A stretch of DNA of 64,000 nucleotides from positions 17,530,585 to 17,594,584 of the forward strand of contig NC_062977.1 of assembly GCF_023078275.1 (NCBI RefSeq), written 5' to 3'. The DNA comes from Leguminivora glycinivorella (taxonomy: Eukaryota > Arthropoda > Insecta > Lepidoptera > Tortricidae). The translations under genes were made by a program, and so were the position numbers. The notes under the pieces were generated by a model. That model ran no database searches. It was not told where the DNA came from and worked only from the letters and a program-made list of their open reading frames with translations. Every line of letters starts with the position of its first letter. Position 1 is the stretch's first letter. Shown piece by piece: positions 33,463 to 45,493 of this stretch.

Positions 33463-36400
33463 ATGGCTGATGATATGCCCACATTCAAATGCGTGCTGGT
33501 TGGCGACGGCGGCACTGGCAAAACGACGTTCGTCAAACGACATTTGACTGGAGAGTTCGAGAAGCGATACGTCGCAACGCTTGGAGTTGAAGTGCACCCT
33601 CTTGTTTTCCACACGAACCGCGGCCCTATTAGATTCAATGTATGGGATACAGCAGGTCAAGAGAAGTTCGGAGGTCTTCGAGATGGTTACTACATTCAAG
33701 GACAATGCGCCATAATTATGTTCGACGTAACGTCTCGCGTCACTTACAAAAACGTCCCCAACTGGCACAGAGACTTGGTGCGGGTATGTGAAGGCATCCC
33801 CATTGTTTTATGTGGAAACAAAGTTGATATTAAAGACAGGAAGGTCAAAGCGAAAACTATTGTGTTCCACAGGAAAAAGAATCTTCAGGTAAGCTTAATG
33901 TGTTTTTTTACTTTAGAATTTTACATTATAGTATGTATGTATGTATGTAAACACTTTATTGTACATAAGACAAGTTAGGACATAGAAATACAGTATAGTT
34001 ATGGTGGTGATAAGGGATCTCTTCCAGTCAACCTTTGAGCGTTATTACCCCAGTAATAATTAGAACCTGCAGCCTATTATAACCAATATATACAAATACA
34101 TAAATATATATACCTTATATTTAAATATAGTGTAGTATACAAGTCATTGGATAGCCATAACTTATGCAAATTCCTCTTGAGCGATGCTACCGATTGGGAT
34201 TGCTATAGTTTGATTGGTATTGCCAAAGTTGTGTTGTTTTTTACATATAGTTTTAGGATAAAACAATTATTATTAGCATAAAATAGTTAATAACCTAAAA
34301 TACAAATACTTAGCACACCTGAATACAGCAAGTATTATACAGCACCTTAAAAGAGGTTATACTTTGTACACAGTATTTTCACCAGATGTTTAGTCAATTG
34401 TTCATCATTCATAAGATATATTTATTAGATCAGTCAATGAATGCTCAAAAGGGGGGTCTAGGTGGAATGGCCGAAAGCAGAAAGTTTCACTACGGGATGT
34501 TGTTAGGGGTAGTCAGGAGACATACATACTAAAAGTCCTCGGACTTTGGACGTGAGCTCGAAGAGGGGGGGTTGAAAAAAGGTCCCATTTTTTGGTTTTT
34601 TGCTCATATTTCAAAAACTATGCGTGATACGAAATTTTGGTTTACTACACCTTGAAAGCTTATAAAATTCTCTATAACTTTGATCTAGAAACTTTTTTGC
34701 TATTCTCAACCATTATCTAGGTATGAGCTCCTAAAAACTGTTAATTTTTTAAAAATCGTTTTCCCCCCCACTTTTTGCTTCATACATTGCTCCATATCTT
34801 GAAAAATATTTATCTTAGACAAAAGTTTTCTTACAAAATCTTGTAGATCATTCAAATACCTTTACACATGCTTGCTTTTTGCGGTGTACATATGCTTCTG
34901 GGTCATGTACCGTTGAATAATTATACGACTTTAAAACGAAATGAAACAACAAATGTATGTGATAATGATAAACGTGTAAAATATGTATTTCATGAACATG
35001 ATTGTATTATGATGCTGTATAAATGCATTCACACAACAGGTAACAATACAATTAGCTGTACATAAAGGCCTTCTCACACCCACATCTACCACTACTACAA
35101 TCTGTGGTGCACCGGCAAAATATTGTCTTCAGTATTTCTTCCGGAGCAGCTGGTACTTTGGTTAGCATAGGAATCAGTAAGTTGCTTTCGTTCCGTGCCA
35201 TCCCCATTCATCATCCTCCTTGCGTTATCCCGGCATTTGCCACGGCTCATGGGAGTCTGGGGTCCACTTTGACAACTAATCCCAAGATTTGGCGTAGGCA
35301 CTAGTTTTACGAAAGCGACTGCCTTCTTACTTTCCAACCCGAAGGGTAACTAGGACTTATTGGAATTAGTCCAGTTTCCTCACGATGTTTTCCTTCACCG
35401 AAAAGCGACTGGCAAATATCAAATGACATTTCGCACATAAGTTCAGAAAAAAGTCATTGGTATATTAGCGAGGGAGGTACAAAAAGTGTGGAATACTAAT
35501 ACAACTAACTAACTTAGTTTCGGAGGTAAAAACTGCAAATAACAGCTTAAGTTACAATTATGTCCTAACTCTTAAAAGTTTTCTACTACTATTCTACTTT
35601 AAATCAAATTTTAACGTAAAAAAAAAGGTTTTTACTTGACGAATACTGGACCAAGTGCGCTAAAATACTCGTATACTGGATCAAGTACTCTTAGATCATA
35701 AACTGTTATAAATTTGAAATTCTCATTAATGCAGAAATAACCTCATTGATTTCGTTAAAACAAATCCGATTTTTTATGTTATTACGTGAACAAATATGTT
35801 AGTTATGTTACTTTGTACCTTTGAACAGCTCTCCTCTGTAAAATCATGAGTTTGCACTTGCCTCAGTATCCTTGGTATGGATATAACTTACACGTGTTTT
35901 AATTTACTCGCTGCCTCTTTGGGCGGGATGATACTAATCGGTCTTCTTTGTTTGTTTGAAATGCTGTCGGTCTCACACCTTACTACTGTCAACACTGCAA
36001 TTCTCTAACCTTGTGTGTTACTGTGTTTGTTGTCCCAAATAAATCAAACAAATTGAAACTGTTTCTTCCATGTCATCTGGATCAGATGTGACAACTGTAT
36101 CTTACACAATATCCTCCCCGCCGTTATCATCAGTGTCTTCCTCTATCCTGGGGGTGTCGTTGACTTTCGATCCGGAGGTTGCGGGTTCGAACCCGGCTCG
36201 TACCAATGACTTTTTTCTGAACTAATGTGCGAAATGTCATTTGATATTTGCCAGTCGCTTTTCGGTGAAGGAAAACATCGTGAGGAAACCGGACTAATTC
36301 CAATGTCCTAGTTACCCTTCGGGTTGGAAAGTCAGATGGCAGTCGCTTTCGTAAAACTAGTGCCTACGCCAAATCTTGGGATTAGTTGTCAAAGTGGACC

Positions 36401-37455
36401 CCAGGCTCCCATGAGCCATGGCAAAAGCCGGGATAACGCAAGGAGGATGATGAATGGGGATGGTCGCGGAACGAAAGCAACTTACTGATTCCTGTACGAA
36501 CCAAAGTACCAGCTGCTCCGGAAGAAATACTGAAGTTAATATTTTGCCGGTGCACTACAGATTGTAGTAGTGGTAGATGTGGGTATGACAAGGCCTTTAT
36601 GTACAGCTAATTGTATTGTTACCTGTTGTGTGAATGCATTTATACAGCATCATAATACAATCATGTTCATGAAATACATATTTTACACGTTTATCACATA
36701 CATTTGTTGTTTCATTTCGTTTTAAAGTCGTATAATTATTCAACGGTACATGACCCAGACGCATATGTACACATATTATGAAAGGTATTTGAATGATCTA
36801 CAAGATTTTGTAAGAAAACTTTTGTCTAAGATAAATATTTTTCAAGATATGGAGCAATGTATGAAGCAAAAAGTGGGGAGGAAAACGATTTTTAAAAAAT
36901 TAACAGTTTTTAGGATCTCATACCTAGATAATGGTTGAGAATAGCAAAAAAGTTTCTAGATCAAAGTTATAGAGAATTTTATAAGCTTTCAAAGTGTAGT
37001 AAACCAAAATTTCGTATCACGCATAGTTTTTGAAATATGAGCAAAAAACCAAAAAATGGGACCTTTTTTAAACCCCCCCTCTTCGAGCTCACGTCCAAAG
37101 TCCGAGGACTTTTAGTATGTATGTCTCCTGACTACCCCTAACAACATCCCGTAGTGAAACTTTCTGCTTTCGGCCATTCCATCTAGAATCGTTCGTTGAC
37201 CAAGCTATATTGATTTCTAAAAAAATATTTTCATTCCAGTATTATGACATCTCAGCCAAGTCAAACTACAACTTCGAGAAGCCCTTCCTTTGGCTGGCAC
37301 GCAAACTGATTGGTGACGGTAACCTAGAATTTGTGGCCATGCCTGCGCTCGTGCCCCCAGAAGTCACCATGGACCCACAATGGCAGAACCAGATCGAAAA
37401 GGATCTCAAAGAGGCTCAAGACACTGCCCTGCCGGATGAAGATGAAGATTTGTAA
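33463..37455 (+). CDS. Ran: GTP-binding nuclear protein Ran (two coding exons)
   Basis: Coding exons are 33463-33888 (142 codons, ending NLQ at CAG|GTAAGC) and 37240-37455 (acceptor ATTCCAG; starts YYDISAKSNYN). Both are phase 0, giving 213 aa against about 216 in other animals. The GTPase motifs are complete: P-loop GDGGTGKT at 14-21, switch II DTAGQ at 62-66, NKVD at 119-122, SAK at 147-149, and the acidic DEDEDL C-terminus that contacts Ran-binding proteins. Ran cycles between nucleus and cytoplasm, driving importin/exportin transport and spindle assembly. The start at MADDMPTF is preferred over an upstream in-frame ATG at 33373 because an acceptor lies between. Most of the intron is a foldback transposon. 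AATAAA follows at 37495 and 37909. Confidence 0.97.
34433..37200. mobile_element. Long inverted-repeat (foldback) element in the Ran intron
   Basis: The left arm (about 34433-35458) is the reverse complement of the right arm (about 36208-37200). Examples are GGTGGAATGGCCGAAAGCAG at 34461 against CTGCTTTCGGCCATTCCATC at 37165, and a shared CGTTTTAAAGTCGTATAATT region. The inner part of each arm holds a copy of a tRNA-like SINE-type sequence (GCGGGTTCGAACCCGGCTCG at 36181). The loop of about 750 bp contains unrelated sequence with AATAAA near 36038. No transposase was found. Confidence 0.85.
36150..36460 (+). mobile_element. tRNA-derived repeat with GGTTCGAACCCGGCTCG B box
   Basis: An A/B-box-like start (TTGACTTTCGATCCGGAGGT, then GCGGGTTCGAACCCGGC) is followed by the conserved body CAGTCGCTTTTCGGTGAAGG. 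The same family appears in reverse at about 35175-35458 within the left arm, and its first 75 bases recur at 63925-64000. Confidence 0.75.
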
Positions 37456-37494
37456 ATATAGAAGATTGTTAAATGAAATGCCCAGTGCCCTCTA

Positions 37495-37914
37495 AATAAA
37501 GTGACTGGATGAACAAGCCGGACTCTTTCAAGGACAATATTTTGTCAAAAAAATTTCATTCCATTAGTTTTCTGCTGATTTAAAATGGCTAATCTAAATA
37601 CACAGTGCTTTTATTGTGTTAATTTAAACAAATTAACCTTAATTAATTGTACCATATGTATTTTTCTTCTTTGTGATCTTTATTGTAACAGTAAACCACT
37701 TTAAATCTTAATGTGTAAGTTTCACTAAGTACATGCCATAAGTATGTTGCAGGCCGTTAAATGCATGTGAAATATTTGATATCTTAAATTATTGTATTGG
37801 TTAGTATCTTGGACTGATCAGGATCCTTTACTAATCTTAAAATCTTGGATGCTTTTGATGACTTTGAGGATTGACAATATTTCACTGTAATTGTGGAGAA
37901 TTTTTGAGAATAAA
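37495..37914 (+). terminator. Ran polyadenylation signals
   Basis: AATAAA at 37495-37500, 40 bases after the stop codon, and again at 37909-37914. Either may end the transcript. Confidence 0.6.
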
Positions 37915-38264
37915 CTTTTAAAAATGAAACTTATTTTTTTCTTTTATTGTTACATTTTAAAAATCCTAACTACCTGAAGGTACACTCACAAACAAATACA
38001 CATATGTGTATTTTAAAGGATGGGGTGAACCGGCACGCACGTGTACACTACTGACCGTTTGCTGCTCAAGCACATTGCCTGCAAGTATTTATTTATAGTT
38101 GTATTAGTCATTCTTTGACGAAGATTTAAATATTGGTTGAAACAGGGAGAATTATTTCTAATCTCCATAGGTTTGAAAGGTACTATCAAACCCACTCACC
38201 TATCAAAGATACTGACGGGTAATTTCAAATAAGTAATTGAAATAGATCTATGTATTTACACTAA

Positions 38265-38355
38265 GTGCGTTTTCACATTATCCGATCGATGTCTGACCGA
38301 TATCCCATACATTATCTTGCCATCCGATATCTGATCGGATAATGTGAAAACGGAC
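38265..38355. mobile_element. PIF/Harbinger-like MITE flanked by TAA, copy 2
   Basis: A 91-bp copy starting GTGCGTTTTCACATTATCCG and ending GATAATGTGAAAACGGAC, with TAA at 38262-38264 and 38356-38358. Its interior is shorter than in copies 1 and 3. Confidence 0.85.
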
Positions 38356-38829
38356 TAATGATTCATATATGTCCACTGAATCTGCGTGCCATATGTGACC
38401 AGTAGGTAATATAATTTGTAAAACAAAAAATCGATTAATCAGCCTCATCTCTATCAAAGTGTTGTTCCGTTTATGCATATGCAATTATGCAGATCCTATG
38501 TAATTCTGAACTGCGCCAAACACAAGGTCTAAAACGAGTGACAATTTCATGTGGTTTGGTTTGGAACGTTTCTGGAGACGACATAGCTACAGTGATTGAA
38601 GCTAGGAACCAGCTAGGAACAAATTACGGGACGCGTCCACTGCCGCGATCTAGATAATGAATATGTATACATTGAATTGTGCAAACTATCGGACATAAGC
38701 CGTGGATACGTGGCCTTGAGCGTTCGTACATCATCTGGCGATGGATGTTTTAAGACTGCACACTTATCAGCCGCGTCCCATAATTTGTTTTTATAGCTTA
38801 AAATGTTCTTTGCTCTTTGGCTATCTCTA

Positions 38830-39095
38830 AGGGACCGGCCACATCAGAGCGTCGCGTGTCTCGGGGCGCGCAACGGACGTCCGCGCCACGCCACCTGAGT
38901 GTAATTCAAAAAACGTCTCCTCAGTACATTTTGTATAGGAAGGACGTAAGACGCGCCCCAGGTGGCGTGGCGCGCGCCGTTCCGCTTGGCGGCGCGTCTT
39001 ACGTCCTTCCTATACAAAATGTACTGAGGAGACGTTTTTTGAATTACACTCAGGTGGCGTGGCGCGGACGTCCGTTGCGCGCCCCGAGACACGCG
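38830..39095. mobile_element. GC-rich palindromic MITE, 105-bp arms
   Basis: Arms 38853-38957 and 38991-39095 are near-perfect complements (CGCGTGTCTCGGGGCGCGCA against TGCGCGCCCCGAGACACGCG). The left flank AGGGACCGGCCACATCAGAG recurs at 58030. The mirror-image open frames on both strands are produced by the palindrome and are not genes. Confidence 0.85.
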
Positions 39096-39190
39096 ATGTT
39101 TAAGTGGGAACGCTGGCTTAGATGTAGCATTTTCATATTTTACATTTATATTTTTGTTCTTTATTAGAGTAAGATGTCTCATCTATGTAC

Positions 39191-39316
39191 AGCACGGGAA
39201 GCATGGTCGCGCGATAGACGATAAAATATCCGGCCGTCCCTATCGCACTTACAAATAGTGCGATAGGGACGGCCTGCTATTTCATCGTCTATCGCGCGAC
39301 CATGCTTCCCGTGCTG
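39191..39316. mobile_element. Near-perfect hairpin MITE, copy 2
   Basis: GCACGGGAAGCATGGTCGCG on the left and its complement at 39297-39316, with the same TATCGCACTTACAAATAGTG centre as 27426-27548. It lies between Ran and the EF-Tu 3' end. Confidence 0.85.
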
Positions 39317-39398
39317 ATGCATAACAGTAGGAGGATACTTATGAAAAGGGTCGAAAGTTGGAGATTAAAAAAATAATTATAAATAGCCATATTGAATG

Positions 39399-39404
39399 TT
39401 TATT
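39399..39404 (-). terminator. EF-Tu polyadenylation signal
   Basis: AATAAA on the minus strand (TTTATT on plus), 74 bases downstream of the stop codon at 39478. Confidence 0.6.
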
Positions 39405-39477
39405 GACTACATTTTTACATTTTTAAATGCATAGCACATAATTTTAACAACTACTATATAACCTATAATAACGTTGA

Positions 39478-42400
39478 TTACTTCTTGGCAGCGGCCTTTT
39501 CCCTGGCCTTCTTGCCCTCCATGAGCTTGAGTCTGTCATCTTCAGAGAGGTTCTTGTTGATCTTTGTAATGACTCCTGTGCCGAGAGTCATGTCGCCTAG
39601 ACGTAGGGTGAAGCGTTGTCCGGTTTCGCATACCATGGGCTTTACCAGGCGCAATTGTAGGCTGAAATATTAAAAATTCATTAGCACTATTGTCGACATT
39701 AACAAACACGAATTTAATCTTAGATGGGGTCATTAATTAGTTTCTTCAGGGGTCCTGATTGTAAGAATAATACCACCCTATTGGTCCATTCCGGACGGCT
39801 GTGCAACGAAACGTGGTCCGCATTAGGTAGTCGGCGGTCCGGATATTTGGTGACCCCTGCCTTAGATTATGAATGACGCGACAGTGACTCATTCACTAAA
39901 TTTGGGGGTCTGAGTCTGACGAGCTATCGAAAACAAGTTGTCTGTCTGTTTCTTTCAAAAATACCAATAAAGGGGGAGATAATTACTCTGCACTGCACTG
40001 AGCAACGCAACCCTATGAGGATGCACTTTGTTCAACAGGTTTATTTCTCGTTTGACTGTATTATTTATGTATTTTATTTTTTGTAGGTACACTGTGTTAC
40101 ATATAATAAAACTTACGTCGCATCTTCTCCAGGCATAACCATCTCCTTTTCAGGAATTGTAACTTGCGAGGCGCAATCCCAAGTCATAGAGAACATTTGC
40201 AATTGAATGAACGAAGTGAATGGTTTTGACCGGCCACCCTCATCCTTACTGAGAATATACACTGCTGCTTCGATATTGTCGTGAGCTTTGACTGTTCCGG
40301 GTTTAGCCATAACCATGCCGCGTTTGATTTGCTCTCTCTTGATTGAACGCACTAAGGCACCGAGTTGGTCACCAGCCTGAGCCTCTTCAAGGGTTTTGTG
40401 GAACATTTCGACGCCAGTGACGGTCGATTTCATGACTTTTCCGTGGCCCACAATTTCGCATTCAGTACCCTTCTTCAATACTCCTGGAAATATAATTTAT
40501 AAGGATGTCAATAGAGTTAGAAGAAACAGCGTGTCCATATGCATATGTGTAAGGCTTAGATTTCGATTATTTACTAATCCTTATGACAATAAAAATAATC
40601 AACATAAAACAAAACGAAAAAATACCACACAGGTATTAAAACAAAACGGAAGTTCCGCAGAAACGGATGCAGAAGCAGAGCTCCGTTACATCGCTGATAC
40701 AAATGCCATTTTCAATCCAAAAGGGTACTTAATGTTGGTATGCAAAGAGTGTAATAGTATTTTATGCAACCGGCGTTTAAAGGAGGTCAAAAAAGACAAG
40801 TGGCATGGATTCACGAGTATTTTTTGACTCGGTTAAACACCGTTGCAAACAATACTTTTTCTATGAACAAACTTAGTTTTTAGTAGTTTTCTAGAATAAG
40901 AGAACAACTTTCGTGAAATTCACACTTGTATTTTGACGCAAAAGTTTTCACCCCCAGCGATCGAGTCAGCTACCCAAAGTCATCCCCCGCCGGCTTAACG
41001 CGCACGCGCGCAGTAACGTTATAACAATGCGTTGCCATGGTTATAGAGCCAAATAATGTTTTCAATTTTTTCGTTACTGCACGCATGCGCGGAAAACCGG
41101 CGGGGCTGGCTTTGGGGAATAGGGCTTTAAAAATCTATGCACGACCTTGTCAATGACTAATATAATAACCGTTCGGGAGTAGGAAAAATGATGTGTGAGT
41201 GTGTGAATATGTTGACAAAGCTATCTTTTCTGGGAGCCTTACCTCTATGCAGACGTCCAGTAACAACAGTGCCTCGTCCAGGAATCGTGTGGACGGACTC
41301 AACAGGCAAGAGGAACGGCTTGTCCAGCTCTCGGATGGGTGTGGGGATGAAGGAATCCACTTCTTTAAGCAGGCTCGTGATGGCTTCGGCGCCGATTTCG
41401 GGGCTCTTGCCTTCGAGGGCGCAGAGGGCTGATCCTGAAATTTGAAACTGGTTGAGTGATGCTGCTTGCATAAAGGATAAGTATCAAGTATAAAAAGATT
41501 TGTTTTTACTAGCCGATGCTACATAGGGCGAGTCACGTCGCAATGTGCTCGGGCGGCAAACCTTCAGTGTAAGCGTGCCTCGGTCGAGGCATGTCTACTT
41601 TAGACATTTGCCTCGTGACCTGACATGTGTAACCAGCTAACATGCAATACAAGCAAGAAGAAGCGGTTCCTTCCATTCGTTAAATTTTATTGTATGGAAA
41701 GTTCCATAGACGTCTGCTGCATGACGATGTTGTGTCTGTCAAATGTTGTTGATGCAACTGGCCCTTAATTTCATAAAGTTCATAACCCACTAACTGAGCT
41801 GTTTAATATCCATCAGCAACATCCACCTGATCCATGAACACTACCATAATGTTGGATACCTTAATAACCAGAAAGTCAATTTGTAGGAAACTTACATACA
41901 ATCTTAACCTAAACTAAGAAAATACCAACCTTTAATAACAGGAATCTTATCACCATCATATCCCATCTCGGTCATCAGCTCCCTAATCTCCATCTCTACC
42001 AGCTCAACCATCTCCTGATCGGCCGCGTCTACTTTATTGATGAAGACAACCACATGCTGAATGCCGATCTGCTTGGCTAGTAGCAAGTGCTCACGGGTCT
42101 GGGGCATGACACCATCAGTGGCAGCTACTACAAGGATTGCGCCGTCCATTTGGGCTGTGCCTGTGATCATGTTCTGAAAAGAGAAGTTTTTCAAATATTT
42201 TGTTTGGATTTCAGCACTATGCAATAAAATATACATATATATGTGATTTCTTATAGCTAATTTCTGAATCACCAATATAATAATCAGCTATATTCTATCA
42301 GAAAAAATTACATGCAATTTTTACAACTTTCTTATGTTACCACCATAAAAGTAGGTATGATGAAATGAAAGGAAAGGGAAAAAAGTTTGGGGTTTAGTCA

Positions 42401-44290
42401 TTTTATTAGCTGGGTCCACAGCGACCACACGGAATATTTTGATCAGCTGACCGAGCCCTGCTACCTTCTTGCCAAGCAAATTTCCTTGGGCGAGGCAAAC
42501 ATACGCGCGTGGCATTGCCTTGCGAGGCGTACAGTCAGTGTGGACCCGGCTATTTAAGAAAAAAATGTTTTAAAACAGTATAAAATTTTTATACCATTAA
42601 TTAATTACAAAAGATCAATTTGTAAGCTTTTGTCAACAAGATTAAAAATATGATTGGAAATTGACGAAACAAATTTACCTTAATGTAGTCAGCATGCCCA
42701 GGGCAGTCTGTGTGGCCATAATGTCTGTTTTCAGTCTGGTACTCCACATGGGCCACATTGATAGTAATTCCTCGGGCTTTCTCTTCAGGAGCATTGTCGA
42801 TATCGGAGTAACCTTTTTTTTGGGCCAAATTGAGATCGGCTAATACTGTAACATAAAAATAAGTATTAATTAACCATCATACTCTTGGTTTTAAGGGTGA
42901 ATCACCTTTTTCTTGCTTGTTATTGCCATGGTTACGGTCCCCTGGGTCACCCTGGTTTTATGCAAAATTATGCTATTAAAACTATGCAAACAAGCATTTT
43001 TCTGTTGTTAATACATCCCTTTCTTAATGGGCCATCTACAAACATGGACTACTTGCATGTTTGCATAATTAAAGTAGCATAATTTTGCATAAAACCAGGG
43101 TAATTAGGGGACGTTCATACTAACAAAAGAAAAAAGTTTTAAAGATTTAACACTTCTATTAAGGTCTGAAGAGTTTTTCAATGTTCACCTAGAAATGGTA
43201 AGAAATTAAATTTTCTTTTCATGAGTTTACTATCAGAAAATTTAATTACCATTATAGCAACCTTACTCTTGACCATTGTGTGTGTAAACATATACAATAC
43301 AATAATACACAACTTATACAATGGTACATGTTTACATTATTTACTACTAACAGGGTTTAAATTTTGGATGGGAATTTAAAGATCTACTGCCCCATATTTG
43401 TTTAGGCTTCCCTATCATGGCACTCCTTGCTATTTTCTGGTTGCAATTGTCGTGGTGCTTCTTTTTTTTTTTTTTTAAGAGTGTTTGATTTTGATTTAAT
43501 TTTTGGAAGGATTGAACCTAGAACGAAAAATATAGGACCAAATTTTCATATGTACATCAAACTAAAGTATTACTATGAAACTTTCGTCGAACAGAATATA
43601 GCTGTACGAATTAGATAATGTATTAAAATGGGAGGTCATAGACTTTACTTTTCTAGAATATAGCTGTCAAATGGAGGGAATTTTAATTATGAAGAAGACC
43701 ATACCTTTGGTAATGGCAGCTGTTAGGGTAGTTTTTCCATGATCAACATGTCCAATAGTGCCAACATTACAATGAGGTTTGGTTCTCTCGAAGACCTGCT
43801 TCTCGGCATAGTTTCTTCGTAGTACAATACTCAAAGGGCTAAGGCCAGGAAAACTTGTGTTTCTGAGATGAGAGCATTGCCCTTGTTTTAAAACTATCTT
43901 CAATGCTGAAAATGTATACAGACTTCAGTAAAGTGCAGCTAAAATTAAAATCAATAATCCTAACCTAAAAATTACCTAGCCTTAGATGATGCAAGGAAAA
44001 CAAACAAATACTAATTAAGGCATTTGTTATAATAGTGTAATCCGATGGCAGAACACTTGGGTTGATTGATCTTTTACATAATATTCACAACCTTAACCAT
44101 AACTCCGATTTAGATAGAATTGTTGACTTTTATATATATATTATCATTACATGTATTGAGCAAGTAATATTAATTACGTCCCAAGATCGTAAAATTAAGT
44201 ATATAAGCTACAAAAGTGGCATATTTAAAGAATTATCAACATTATCTTACCTGGGCTAACCAAACTTTTGGCAAAAGATAGTGTCGCCAT
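39478..44290 (-). CDS. mEFTu1 (TUFM): Mitochondrial elongation factor Tu (seven coding exons)
   Basis: Coding exons, in transcript order, are 44290-44251, 43905-43705, 42845-42679, 42173-41930, 41434-41243, 40483-40117 and 39661-39478. All junctions are GT-AG and the phases close to 464 aa. The N-terminus (MATLSFAKSLVSP, then SPLSIVLRRNYAEK) looks like a mitochondrial presequence. GTPase motifs are GHVDHGKT at 65-72, RGITI at 105-109 in switch I, DCPGH at 127-131 and NKVD at 182-185. Domain II (TVVTGRLHRG) and domain III (FTLRLGDMT) follow. The C-terminus is a Lys/Ala-rich tail. The protein brings aminoacyl-tRNA to the mitochondrial ribosome. Introns carry transposon fragments. Identification is secure; the choice between paralogues is not. 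Confidence 0.96.
40756..41175. repeat. Palindrome-rich repeat in EF-Tu intron, copy 1
   Basis: AGTATTTTATGCAACCGGCG at 40756 is answered by CGTTGCAAACAATACT ending 40856. Then comes a GC-rich imperfect inverted repeat (CCCCGCCGGCTTAACGCGCA at about 40984 against CGCGGAAAACCGGCGGGG at about 41088), then CTATGCACGAC. The same architecture recurs at 55911-56375. Confidence 0.7.
42895..43112. mobile_element. MITE with TGCCATGGTTACGGTCCCCT arm, copy 1
   Basis: In the EF-Tu intron between exons 2 and 3. The left arm holds TTATTGCCATGGTTACGG and TGGTTTTATGCAAAATTATG; the right arm holds CATAATTTTGCATAAAACCA and a degraded end. The copy at 62319-62534 has better preserved arms. Confidence 0.75.
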
Positions 44291-44329
44291 TATTTATTAG
44301 ACACCGGTAAGTGTGTAATAATGAAATAG

Positions 44330-45136
44330 CTGGTATTTATAGAAACACTTTTTACCGACTTTTATTGTGAAAGCCCCATAAAAACCCGGTAATTATACAG
44401 AAAAGTTGTTCAATTTTCCAATACTATTTCCATCTGACTTTTCCGATTGAAAAAAAAATCTGCTATAGAGATTATAGATTTAGGATCATAGAGATATAAT
44501 TTCTAAATGTTTTTTTTAAGGACTTATTATACAACTCAATTAAAGGCCTCCTCTTCCTAATAACAAATCGCCAGCGATATTAAATGAATGAATTGAATTT
44601 GAATAACTACGCTTTAGTTATACTTCCGTGGTTTGAGGAATGAGGAGATGAGGAGGAGGCACACAGACATTTTATCCCGCTAGGCGGCGCTTGTGCAAGT
44701 GCCTAGGCACAAAGTCTAGGCATGTTTGGGCATGTCATGTCAGTCATTCAGGGAGAGAAATAAAAAACATCTTCTCGCTCTCACGTATGAAATTCTTTAT
44801 CTGCGCAAATGCTGCGCAATGAAATGAACTAATAAGGTGGCGCCATCTGTGGCCTTTAAGTGTGCCTCCATACTCTAGCACACCCACATTTTCAGTAGAA
44901 AAGGCGGTTAATTTCAAATAAATGTATACGATAAGCACAGAACTGTGACGATGAGCGAATGTTGTAAAAAAATTTAATATTACCTTGGCTACTAAGTAAG
45001 ATGACAGACGAATAATGAAAAACTTAGTGGAAGTTGGCTCGAACTCGCCATTGCGACAGTCTTTAATCAAGATAAAAATTACGGGACACTCAATTCATCT
45101 AGCGAGACTGAAAAGATGCTTTCCATAATTATATTA
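44330..45136. other. No gene seen upstream of EF-Tu
   Basis: EF-Tu promoter region followed by non-coding sequence. GGCGAGTTCGAGCCAACT (minus, near 45040) and the GGTGGCGCCATCTGTGGCC block near 44837 look like parts of dispersed repeats. The 108-codon minus frame here has no domain support. Confidence 0.3.
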
Positions 45137-45372
45137 CCAACTAGCTTTTGCCCGCAGCTTCGCTCGTTTTAAATTCGAAAATTACGGAATGCTCCATGCA
45201 AATTTCCACCCCCATTTTAGGATAGTGGGGGGTTAGAAAGAGACCAAAAATAGCCCACTCCCCATCCCTTCAACTATCTCCGCTTAAAAAATCACTCCAA
45301 TTCGTCGCTCCGTTTTGCCGTGAAGGACGGACAAACAAACAGACACTTTCCCATTTATAATATTAGTATGGA
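45137..45372 (+). repeat. Dispersed repeat ACTAGCTTTTGCCCGCAGCT ... TATAATATTAGTATGGA, copy 2
   Basis: Same ends and interior as 14845-15113 (CCGTTTTGCCGTGAAGGACG near 45310), same orientation. Confidence 0.8.
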
Positions 45373-45493
45373 TAAATATCTATCTAGAAATCAACCCTTA
45401 TTTCCTACCTCTAAACAAAATGCCTTTGTGCTCAATTAATAACAATCTTTATTAATATATTTCAACGTAACTTAAACTACTAATATATTTTAC

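Noticed and set aside
33454..33768. Antisense frames over the Ran first coding exon
   Set aside because: Shadows of the conserved Ran coding sequence.
36170..36210. tRNA-like GGTTCGAACCC box
   Set aside because: It is followed by a conserved SINE-type body and not by a tRNA acceptor stem; other copies occur at 35.2 and 63.9 kb.
38817..39182. Two long open frames on opposite strands with the same protein sequence
   Set aside because: They are mirror images produced by the 105-bp-armed palindromic MITE, not genes.
41188..41445. Plus-strand frames over an EF-Tu exon
   Set aside because: Shadows of EF-Tu exon 5 on the opposite strand.
44744..45070. 108-codon minus-strand frame upstream of EF-Tu
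   Set aside because: Low similarity to any domain, and it overlaps repeat-like segments.
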